From: Chlorobaculum thiosulfatiphilum
GTDB taxonomy: Bacteria > Bacteroidota > Chlorobiia > Chlorobiales > Chlorobiaceae
NCBI RefSeq assembly: GCF_006265165.1
Contig: NZ_VDCH01000012.1
Location: 1 to 62,907, forward strand
Direction: 5' to 3'
Length of the DNA: 62,907 nt
Part shown: positions 46,689 through 53,007 of the stretch, one piece after another
How positions within the stretch are numbered: the stretch's first letter is position 1
Layout of the letters: every line of letters begins with the position of its first letter
Position numbers and translations under genes: made by a program
The notes under the pieces: generated by a model
Databases searched by the model: none
Seen by the model: the letters and a program-made list of their open reading frames with translations, nothing else
Told to the model about the DNA's origin: nothing

Positions 46689-48302
46689 TTAGCGATAATA
46701 ATAAATATATGGAGTACTTTCACTGCCATCAGAATACACTTTTATTTTGTAAATATATTCATTGCCGTTTAAACGAAACGTCCCACTGCATACGATATCC
46801 GTATCATCTGGCTTTGACCCATATCCTATAGTTGCCGTCCAATGATAGGTACCTGCGACACCTTTACCAAATGGTTTAACATGCCATTTATCATTTGACC
46901 ATTTGTCACATTTACCAGGCCCGCCTGAAACAGTAAAACTTTTCACCTCCCAATCCCATTTTCTCACCTCAATCTCAACGTTTGTTATTCTATTGTTTGA
47001 TGAGGACGATGATGACGCTGTTGTTGTGGATGATATTTTTTGAAGCTGTGTACGTTTCGTCTCCTCTTGCTTGGCTTTTGCAAGCGCTGCACTTTTTGCT
47101 CGGCAAGCAGCCGTCAAATTCAATGGCCATACAACCTTACCATCACTTCTAACAACAGCCTCAATTTTTCCAGAACCTTGTTTACATGGATAATTTTCGT
47201 TTACCGATAAAAGCGCGTTCCCATCGCTATCAATAACTTGATACTCGGTTTTAAATTCTTCTCCGACTTTTCTGGTAAAGCTACCTAACGACATATATCG
47301 ATCGCCCGTCTTAATCTTCTTTCCAACAAAAGCAAGACCATTGGCACAATAATCAAAATACTTGTGTTCATACATACCATCAAAAGCGCGCCTGCCATCT
47401 GACCGAATAAAAAAGGTTTCCCATTTATAGTTAACTAATGCTAACCCATTACTTGAAAAGTTATAAGGCTTACGACTACCATAATGACTAATGTATACAC
47501 TTAAGTTTCTATAATAATCAATAGGCAAGGCCAGTGTACCATCATCTTTTACATATCCAATTTTATCCCTACCATTTGATATAGGGGCCAATCCGTTTTT
47601 TGAAAAATCGCCAACGTCTGTCCATTCTTCATTAGAAAAAGCGATACTTCCATCTTGGTATATATAGCCGCATATATCCCGTCCAATTCTATTTCTTTCC
47701 ATGATCGGAGCAAGACCATTTTCTGCAAAATTCCCAGCTTCAACAAATCTTGGCGTGATAGCAAAACTGCCATCCTGTTTTATATAACCCCACCGACGAG
47801 AACTTTCTAATTGCACTGCAGCAAGTCCGTTAGCCGCAAAACACAATGCATTTATGTAAATAGGAGCTATTGCCACTGAACCATCTTCACGAATATAACC
47901 CCATTTATTGTTTACCCGTACTGGAGCAAGACCGTTCGGCCCAAAATCCCAAGCCTCCAAAAACTGCGGCTTTATAGCATAACTCCCATCAAAACGTATA
48001 TATCCAAATAAATTATCTTTTTTAACAAGCGCAAGACCATTCTGTGCAAATGGATAAACTTCATCGAATTGAAAATCTATTGCAATTCGACCATCTCTAT
48101 TTGCATATCCCCATAGTTTAGCGCCATGAATAGCAATAGGCACATAATCTTTATCTGGATACTGCGACAGAGCAAATATTTCAAAGCTTTGGGACAAAGC
48201 AGTTTTTTTTACTGTATTATTTGCAGCACCTTTACTTCTTGCAAAGCAAACAGAGGTGCTCACCATAATAAGGGACAGTAATAATGCGATACGAATTTTC
48301 AT
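46689..48302 (-). CDS. Exported WG-repeat protein
   Basis: A 537-residue secreted or periplasmic protein. I start it at ATG 48302, where a signal peptide begins (MKIRIALLLSLIMVSTSVCFA); 12 earlier codons are open. From about residue 50 to 370 it has eight or so WG-type repeats of about 40 residues (WGYANRDGRIAI, FGYIRFDGSYAI, WGYIREDGSVAI), which form a beta-propeller-like scaffold. A Ser/Thr-rich linker (TTTASSSSSSNN) separates a C-terminal beta domain (about 440-537) that I do not recognise. The gene is AT-rich, unlike metH, and is likely acquired. Function unknown. Confidence 0.75.
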   Translation of the reverse strand: MKIRIALLLSLIMVSTSVCFARSKGAANNTVKKTALSQSFEIFALSQYPDKDYVPIAIHGAKLWGYANRDGRIAIDFQFDEVYPFAQNGLALVKKDNLFGYIRFDGSYAIKPQFLEAWDFGPNGLAPVRVNNKWGYIREDGSVAIAPIYINALCFAANGLAAVQLESSRRWGYIKQDGSFAITPRFVEAGNFAENGLAPIMERNRIGRDICGYIYQDGSIAFSNEEWTDVGDFSKNGLAPISNGRDKIGYVKDDGTLALPIDYYRNLSVYISHYGSRKPYNFSSNGLALVNYKWETFFIRSDGRRAFDGMYEHKYFDYCANGLAFVGKKIKTGDRYMSLGSFTRKVGEEFKTEYQVIDSDGNALLSVNENYPCKQGSGKIEAVVRSDGKVVWPLNLTAACRAKSAALAKAKQEETKRTQLQKISSTTTASSSSSSNNRITNVEIEVRKWDWEVKSFTVSGGPGKCDKWSNDKWHVKPFGKGVAGTYHWTATIGYGSKPDDTDIVCSGTFRLNGNEYIYKIKVYSDGSESTPYIYYYR

Positions 48303-48641
48303 TTTAACGTATTTTATTATTGTGGATTTTTTCTTCAAACTTCAAAACAGAATTTGCAAAGCTTGTCTGGATTGAATCGGGAATGAGCATCTCGACAATA
48401 AAAGCAGGATAAAATTATATTAATATATTAAACGCAAAAATTCAACATCGTGCACACTATATTTTCTTAAAATAATCGTAACGAGTGCACTTACAGCATC
48501 CTCAAATCTCACTATCACTCGTCGATCGGTCGGAGAATTTCGCTCAGCAAGGCGGCGGTGGTGAGTTTTTCTTCGTCGGTGGCGGCGTTGTAGAAGCGGA
48601 TGATCGCCTGGCCTCCGATGCTGAATACAATCCGACAGCAC
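48303..48641. other. Gap between WG-repeat gene and PIN toxin
   Basis: Contains the upstream region of the WG-repeat gene and, at 48516-48620, repeat copy A. Just left of the copy, minus-strand frame 48422-48510 is open and reads RFEDAVSALVTIILRKYSVHD, possibly the tail of a lost gene; I do not identify it. Confidence 0.4.
48516..48620 (-). repeat. 3'-end repeat, copy A
   Basis: On the minus strand it reads FSIGGQAIIRFYNAATDEEK, then LTTAALLSEILRPIDE and a stop. It is a damaged copy of the last 35 codons of the gene at 51723-52139. It lies just downstream of the PIN toxin gene. Confidence 0.85.
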
Positions 48642-49076
48642 TCAATCGCTCTCCCACGGATTCACAAGCTTTAGCCCATTGATCTCGACAAAATCCTTCG
48701 TATTCCGAGTAACAAGGGTATGATTGGCTGTCAGGGCAATAGCTGCAATCTGTGCATCTTCGGTAGTTATCGGCTTTCCCAGACGTTGCCTGTTCGCAAC
48801 GATTTGGGCATAAACCTCTGCCGATTGACTATCAAACGGCAGACAACGGCCAGAAAAATCTTCAGTGAACATTACGTATGCCGCTGCTTCCAGATGCGTT
48901 CGACGCTTACCCTGTTGAAGCACTGCAATACCGAGAAAAATCTCGGCTTTTGTAATCGAAGAGGTAAATAGTTCTGTATCGGCTTGTCGTTCAAGCCACT
49001 TCAGAACCCGCTCGTCCGGCTGAACACGCATCAATTCAGACAAAACATTGGTGTCTATCAGAAATGAGGCCTTCAT
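48642..49076 (-). CDS. PIN-domain toxin (VapC family)
   Basis: A 144-residue PIN-domain ribonuclease toxin. The magnesium-binding acidic residues are visible: LIDTNVLSEL (first Asp), SSITKAEIFLG (Glu), and TTEDAQIAA (Asp). The end LVTRNTKDFVEI is typical of the FitB-like branch, which cuts tRNA or mRNA. ATG 49076 overlaps the stop of the DUF2281 antitoxin as TGATG; a TTG one codon upstream is less likely. Cassette 1 of the array. Confidence 0.92.
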   Translation of the reverse strand: MKASFLIDTNVLSELMRVQPDERVLKWLERQADTELFTSSITKAEIFLGIAVLQQGKRRTHLEAAAYVMFTEDFSGRCLPFDSQSAEVYAQIVANRQRLGKPITTEDAQIAAIALTANHTLVTRNTKDFVEINGLKLVNPWESD

Positions 49077-49303
49077 CAATCATCAAAAGATGGAGGCGTG
49101 CGGGGTAAATGACGCTCTGGAAAAGGAATAGATTCCGCATCCAGTCCGGCAAAACGCTTGTGGATCCGTTCGGCAATATTGCCTGGTTTAGGAGTCTCCG
49201 CCGCTCTTTTCTGCTTGAGAAACTCGGCAAAATCCAGAACCTCATGAAGCATCGGTTCGGAAAGGTCCTGTATGGCTTTATTTATTTTTTCGGCTGTAGT
49301 CAT
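49076..49303 (-). CDS. DUF2281-type antitoxin, partner of the PIN toxin
   Basis: A 75-residue protein from ATG 49303 (MTTAEKINKAIQDL), preceded by AGGAGAA. The helix LHEVLDFAEFLKQKR is the DUF2281 core; the tail ends in RTPPSFDD. It is nearly the same protein as the one at 50111-50338, so the two arose by duplication. Coupled to the PIN toxin by a one-base stop/start overlap. Confidence 0.85.
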   Translation of the reverse strand: MTTAEKINKAIQDLSEPMLHEVLDFAEFLKQKRAAETPKPGNIAERIHKRFAGLDAESIPFPERHLPRTPPSFDD

Positions 49304-49307
49304 CGAT

Positions 49308-49505
49308 TCTCCTGTTATCCAGCTTGACAAAGCGGCGTTGCAGCTTTGATATTAACAAAATTCGCATTCTACCCCTCATCAATCTGGCGGAGAATTTCGC
49401 TCAGCGAGGCGGCGGCGGTGAGCTTTTCTTCGTCGGTGGCGGCGTTGTAGAAGCGGATGATCGCCTGGCCGCCGATGCTGATCGGGGCGAGCACCAGCAT
49501 CACGG
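49308..49505 (-). repeat. Leader plus 3'-end repeat, copy B
   Basis: The left part (49304-49375) is the leader of the antitoxin with its ribosome-binding site. The right part (about 49376-49505) is, on the minus strand, the 3' end of the 51723-52139 gene (ISIGGQAIIRFYNAATDEEK ... ILRQIDEG stop) and extends a little further upstream than copies A and C, with a 15-base deletion relative to copy D. Confidence 0.85.
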
Positions 49506-49529
49506 AAATCACTATCTTTTTTCTCCCAT

Positions 49530-49817
49530 TTATGCGACATAGCCCCAGGCTTTAAATTGATCCTGCAATTCCGGGTCATCTTTGAAAGCAAGAAAAAACA
49601 AGTATTCCGCAGCCAGATCGAACTCGTCACCCCACACAAGCGTGCTGTGCTCTACCTTGAACTTCCTGAATTCTGATTTATCTCGCAACACGGCAAAGGC
49701 AGCTCTTTTATCATTGAACAACGGCTCTTCAAGATTCACGTTCCCTGATCTGCCATTATTAAAAAAAAGGCTGATCACATAATCCCCCAAATACTCTGCG
49801 TTGCTCACCTCTACCAT
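49530..49817 (-). CDS. DUF2442 protein
   Basis: A 95-residue protein with the DUF2442 layout: VSNAEYLGDYVISLFFNNGRSGNVNLEEPL, then FRKFKVEHSTLVWGDEFDLAAEYLF. Family members usually pair with DUF4160 proteins and are thought to be one half of a toxin-antitoxin pair (context-based). ATG 49817 is 11 bases past the DUF4160 stop. Cassette 2. Confidence 0.8.
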   Translation of the reverse strand: MVEVSNAEYLGDYVISLFFNNGRSGNVNLEEPLFNDKRAAFAVLRDKSEFRKFKVEHSTLVWGDEFDLAAEYLFFLAFKDDPELQDQFKAWGYVA

Positions 49818-49828
49818 AAGGGCACCTC

Positions 49829-50089
49829 TTATACCAGTGGTTCGATTTTATGAAATTCGCCAGTCTCCTTAATACTATTCCAGTTTTTCAGCAACTCCTC
49901 CTGATGCTCTTGCGCCCATTCAACAACAAGACTCATGACCTTCGAAGGCAACTTGCCCTCCATCAGTCCAAAGGTATCGATGGCAATTGACGCCTTATGC
50001 TCATTGTACTCAGCATGGAAATGAGGCGGGTTGTGTTCGTTAAAATACATGTAGATCACAATTCCCAGAAAACGACTGATTTCAGGCAT
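49829..50089 (-). CDS. DUF4160 protein
   Basis: An 86-residue protein with the family signature MPEISRFLGIVIYMYFNEHN, PPHFHAEY and ending EFHKIEPL. Intact here, in contrast to the broken copy at 51370-51625. It lies between a DUF2281-type gene and DUF2442. Probable toxin or antitoxin partner of DUF2442; which is which is not known from sequence. Confidence 0.82.
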   Translation of the reverse strand: MPEISRFLGIVIYMYFNEHNPPHFHAEYNEHKASIAIDTFGLMEGKLPSKVMSLVVEWAQEHQEELLKNWNSIKETGEFHKIEPLV

Positions 50090-50110
50090 GATTCTCCATC
50101 CTTTCTTTAT

Positions 50111-50338
50111 TCATTCGTCAAAAGATGGAGGTGTACGGGGTAAATGACGCTCGGGGAACGGAATATTTTCCGCATCCAGTCCTGCAAATCGCCTGTGAAT
50201 CCGTTCAGCGATATTGCCTGGTTTTGAGACCCCAGCAGCCCTTTTCTGCTTGAGAAACTCGGCAAAATCGAGCACTTCATGACGCATCGGTTCGGAAAGT
50301 CCCTGTATAACTTTATTTATCTTTTCAGCGGTGTTCAT
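50111..50338 (-). CDS. DUF2281-type antitoxin, second copy without a PIN partner
   Basis: A 75-residue protein almost identical to the antitoxin at 49076-49303 (MNTAEKINKVIQGL, EVLDFAEFLKQKR, RTPPSFDE). The gene downstream is not a PIN toxin but a DUF4160/DUF2442 pair 21 bases on, so the antitoxin was either joined to a new module or left behind. The leader and ribosome-binding site are shared with the other cassettes. Confidence 0.85.
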   Translation of the reverse strand: MNTAEKINKVIQGLSEPMRHEVLDFAEFLKQKRAAGVSKPGNIAERIHRRFAGLDAENIPFPERHLPRTPPSFDE

Positions 50339-50550
50339 CGATTCTCCTGTTTTCCGGCTTGAGAAAGCAGCGTTGTACTTTTGATGTTAACAAATTTATC
50401 GCGGATTTTGTGCGGCTGATCCTAATGTGCGCGCTCACCCCTCATCAATCTGGCGGAGAATTTCGCTCAGCGAGGCGGCGGCAGTGAGTTTTTCTTCGTC
50501 GGTGGCGGCGCTGTAGACGCGGATGATCGCCTGGCGGCCGATGCTGAACC
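50339..50550 (-). repeat. Leader plus 3'-end repeat, copy C
   Basis: The leader (50339-50436) includes a long stretch shared with copy D (ACAAATTTATCGCGGATTTT ... GTGCGCGCTCACCCCTCATC in part). The coding part reads FSIGRQAIIRVYSAATDEEK ... ILRQIDEG stop, with three amino-acid changes from copy D. Confidence 0.85.
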
Positions 50551-50566
50551 CCCCACACCACGCCAT

Positions 50567-50821
50567 TCACACCTTTGCCGAACACGGCACTCTTATACAT
50601 TTCTCATATACAAACTCAGGATCGAGATCGACGCCATCAGGCCACTCGACGGTATCAAACGACACTTTTACAGCATGAAACACCGCCGGGTCTGAAAGCT
50701 TTTTGAAAACACCAAAATTCAGATACGGCTTCATATCCAGAACACCACGTTCATCATTATCAAACTCCACAACTATCTGATAATCCTTTTCCGCCGTGAC
50801 TTTTATTACTGAAGGATACAC
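50567..50821 (-). CDS. DUF2442 protein
   Basis: An 84-residue protein: VIKVTAEKDYQIVVEFDNDE, RGVLDMKPYLNFGVFKKL, FDTVEWPDGVDLDPEFVYE, all typical of DUF2442. It lies 15 bases past another DUF2442 gene, with which it shares the GVFDMKPYLxxGVF core, so the two are tandem paralogues in cassette 3. Confidence 0.82.
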   Translation of the reverse strand: MYPSVIKVTAEKDYQIVVEFDNDERGVLDMKPYLNFGVFKKLSDPAVFHAVKVSFDTVEWPDGVDLDPEFVYEKCIRVPCSAKV

Positions 50822-50836
50822 GGGGTTATCTCCAGC

Positions 50837-51118
50837 TCACCGGTTCAAAGCGTCCGATTGCAGAACATTATCCGGCATCGCGTCAACCGGAACCATCTCC
50901 TCGATCAACGTTTCCGGCGCAATATCCTGCTCGTGCGGCCAGGTCACAGCGCCAAAAAGAATGCCTACCTGATTGAAATAATGCTCATCCTTCAGCTCCC
51001 GGAAAACGCCAAGATCGAGATAAGGCTTCATATCAAAAACACCCCGACGCCCATCTTCAACTTCAACATAAAGCCGATAATCAGGCAACGGCTTCACAAC
51101 TTTTGCATCCCAATACAT
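50837..51118 (-). CDS. DUF2442 protein
   Basis: A 93-residue DUF2442 protein from ATG 51118 (MYWDAKVVKPL), preceded by GAGGTCTTGT; the GAGG site supports this start over ATG 51130. Motifs: RLYVEVEDGRRGVFDMKPYL, FGAVTWPHEQDIAPETL. In the ancestral arrangement, before the 51146-51369 element arrived, it followed the DUF4160 gene almost directly. Confidence 0.82.
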   Translation of the reverse strand: MYWDAKVVKPLPDYRLYVEVEDGRRGVFDMKPYLDLGVFRELKDEHYFNQVGILFGAVTWPHEQDIAPETLIEEMVPVDAMPDNVLQSDALNR

Positions 51119-51145
51119 ACAAGACCTCACAGTGGTGTAATTTTA

Positions 51146-51369
51146 GGTTCTTCGCGGAATTTCGTGGGTGAATGGTGAGTATGGGTGAATTGAGTGACCA
51201 CGAGCCCCTTCTAAAACCCTTTTCAAGCCGCAGTTCATCAATTAAAAAATCACATTAACTGATTATATTATAAACACTTATTATGATTATTAGTAAAATT
51301 TATTGTGTGGCCCATATGCTTGCCTGAGCGAAACTTCTTGAGCTTACCCACGAAATTCTACGAAGAACC
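51146..51369. mobile_element. 224-bp MITE-like element with 8-bp target duplication
   Basis: Ends are inverted repeats of about 24 bp with two mismatches, starting GGTTCTTCG and sharing GAATTTCGTGGGT. The octamer TAATTTTA is present exactly on both sides (51138-51145 and 51370-51377). The inside is AT-rich, without a transposase. An 8-bp duplication and GGxTCTTC-type ends suggest an ISL3-like parent (inference). Joining the flanks at one octamer makes the DUF4160 frame read EPYKITPL and a stop, just before the GAGGTC site of the DUF2442 gene. Confidence 0.85.
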
Positions 51370-51625
51370 TAATTTTATAAGGCTCTTCTCCATTCACCGC
51401 CAACTCCCAATCAGCCATCAATTCATCACGATGCAATTCAATCCATGCCTGCACCAAGCGCAGTTGCTTGCGCGGCAAATTGCCAGCCAGAATCTCCCCA
51501 TCTTTGAAACCAACAGAGGCTTCATATTCCGCTTATCTCGCATGAAAGTGCGGAGTATTGTGATGTTTGTTATCGAGCAGATACAGCCGGATAATGATTC
51601 CGTAAAACATTGATATGATTGGCAT
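51370..51625 (-). pseudogene. DUF4160 gene broken by a stop codon and an element insertion
   Basis: From ATG 51625 the minus strand reads MPIISMFYGIIIRLYLLDN, then TPHFHAR, a TAA (51533-51535) at codon 31, then AEYEASVGFKDGEILAGNLP ... EEPYKI, and runs into the terminal repeat of the MITE. The protein would be about 85 residues; the stop replaces one residue of the HFHA-x-Y core. Both lesions are in the same gene. Confidence 0.85.
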
Positions 51626-51627
51626 CG

Positions 51628-51842
51628 ATCCTCCCGTTATCCGGCTTGTTAAATGCAGCGTTGAACTTTCGATTTTAACAAATTTATCGCGGATTTTGTG
51701 CGGCTGATCCTAATGTGCGCGCTCACCCCTCATCAATCTGGCGGAGAATTTCGCTCAGCGAGGCGGCGGCGGTGAGCTTTTCTTCGTCGGTGGCGGCGTT
51801 GTAGAAGCGGATGATTGCCTGGCCTCCGATGCTGATCGGGGG
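51628..51842 (-). repeat. Leader plus 3'-end repeat, copy D (parent copy)
   Basis: The coding part is the true 3' end of the gene at 51723-52139; the leader up to the DUF4160 start matches those of the DUF2281 genes (CGATCCTCCCGTTATCCGGC and so on). Confidence 0.85.
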
Positions 51843-52139
51843 ATACTCCTTTCGGGCGAGCATCGGCATGACGGTGAGAAACTGCGCGACCATCGCTTGC
51901 TCCATGCCGTTGATCCGGGCGATCACCTCACCCGCGATGCCGTTCCACGCCTCCGCGCCAAGTCCGGCAACATACGCCGCGCTCTGCACCGCGCCGTACT
52001 GAAAGCCCACCACGGCGAACACCACATCCTGATTGCCACTCCGCTCAAGCCCCGCCGGACAATGGCCGATAGCTTCGGCAAGGAATTGCAACGCGAGTTT
52101 CGTTACCGATTCGAGGCTCTTTTCAGAAAGGTCGTTCAT
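51723..52139 (-). CDS. Hypothetical protein whose 3' end is repeated in the TA array
   Basis: A 138-residue soluble, Ala-rich helical protein that I do not recognise. Features: LALQFLAEAIGHCPAGLERS, a Gly/Ala-rich middle (VVGFQYGAVQSAAYVAGLGAE), and the repeated tail PPISIGGQAIIRFYNAATDE ... ILRQIDEG. It is the only full-length copy; three further copies of its last 35-40 codons occur downstream at 48516, 49376 and 50437. It may be the anchor gene at which cassettes were added. Confidence 0.7.
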   Translation of the reverse strand: MNDLSEKSLESVTKLALQFLAEAIGHCPAGLERSGNQDVVFAVVGFQYGAVQSAAYVAGLGAEAWNGIAGEVIARINGMEQAMVAQFLTVMPMLARKEYPPISIGGQAIIRFYNAATDEEKLTAAASLSEILRQIDEG

Positions 52140-52253
52140 TGGTCAAGTGTCTTGAGAGTTGGCATGTCATGCCCTGAATAAACGGAAATATCCCGAACAA
52201 TCGAAGCATCCGGGCGCTACGTTCACCAAAGAAAAACTGATTCATTTTTCGAT

Positions 52254-52373
52254 TGTCATTCTGAACGAAGTGAAGAATCCAGTTTTTGGAATATTGCCGT
52301 ATATGACAAATTCATAATATGTTACGAAGCCATTCCGGATTGTTCGCCTGACTGCGTCGGGTTCAGAATGACA
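52254..52373. mobile_element. 120-bp element with 13-bp inverted ends, copy 1
   Basis: Begins TGTCATTCTGAAC and ends with its exact complement GTTCAGAATGACA. The inside has GAAGAATCCAG near the left and CCGGATTGTTCGC near the right end. The same element, also 120 bp, is at 57893-58012. No coding capacity, so a non-autonomous mobile repeat. Confidence 0.75.
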
Positions 52374-52442
52374 GGCAATACAAACGAAACCGCCCTGTTT
52401 GTTACAGCCTTGCCAACAGGTCGCGCGATACCGGAAAAGAGT

Positions 52443-52475
52443 GGATTGCCGCGTCGCTGCGCTCTTCGCAATGAC
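52443..52475. repeat. GGATTGCCGCGTCGCTGCGC repeat arm
   Basis: A 33-base stretch, GGATTGCCGCGTCGC...CGCAATGAC, known to me as one arm of a widespread dispersed bacterial repeat (recognition from memory). Together with the element at 52254 it fills the gap before the SRPBCC gene. Confidence 0.5.
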
Positions 52476-52500
52476 AAAGAGCTTCAAGGCAACGTGCCTC

Positions 52501-52971
52501 TTACCCCTTTGCGAAAGCGGCTTGCAGATTCGAGATGTAGCGGTCGATCTTTTGCGTGAAGGCGAGTTCGATGAGCGGCGAGAGCAGAAATTGCAGGAAG
52601 CCAGGGAGATCGACATCGAGCGTACCTTTGGTGTGGAGCTGAACGTTCGAGCCGGTTCCGGCGGGTTCGATGCGCCAGCCGCCTTCAACCCGTGCGTTGC
52701 CCTCACCCTCCACGGGCGTCCAGCTTACACTCATTGCCGCGCGGTCGCTGCGGTAAACGCAGGCGTAGATGGTCTGCTGCAAGGTGTGGTCGCCGATGGC
52801 GATTCTCTCCGTGATCCAGCGGAACGTGTTGCCGCCGAGGGGTTCGAGCTTTTCGACATCGGGAAAGTGCGAAGCGGAGCGAGGCACGTCGGCAAGCAGC
52901 TCGAACACCCGCTCCGGCGAGGCGGAAGTCTCGAACTGCTTCGAGAGGTCGATAGTGACGGTGAACGGCAT
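52501..52971 (-). CDS. SRPBCC-fold protein
   Basis: A 156-residue single-domain protein of the START/polyketide-cyclase-like fold, with FETSASPERVFELLADVPR at the N-terminus, WTPVEGEGNARVEGGWRIE in the middle and the long C-terminal helix LLSPLIELAFTQKIDRYIS. Such proteins bind hydrophobic ligands; in green sulfur bacteria relatives may handle pigments or lipids, but nothing specific is shown. ATG 52971 has no rival. Confidence 0.75.
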   Translation of the reverse strand: MPFTVTIDLSKQFETSASPERVFELLADVPRSASHFPDVEKLEPLGGNTFRWITERIAIGDHTLQQTIYACVYRSDRAAMSVSWTPVEGEGNARVEGGWRIEPAGTGSNVQLHTKGTLDVDLPGFLQFLLSPLIELAFTQKIDRYISNLQAAFAKG

Positions 52972-53007
52972 AAACCGGCAGTTTAAGGTTCAGTCAGACG
53001 AAATCCC

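Noticed and set aside
48420-48641. 73-codon frame across repeat copy A
   Set aside because: The right half is the copy read out of frame. The left part may be a remnant but cannot be assigned.
51305-51613. Plus-strand frame over the broken DUF4160 gene
   Set aside because: The minus strand shows clear DUF4160 codons with a stop; the plus frame is a shadow that also crosses the MITE edge.
48516-51842. CRISPR array
   Set aside because: Repeats are about 100-200 bp with coding character and gene-sized unequal spacers; not CRISPR. No cas genes were seen anywhere in the window.
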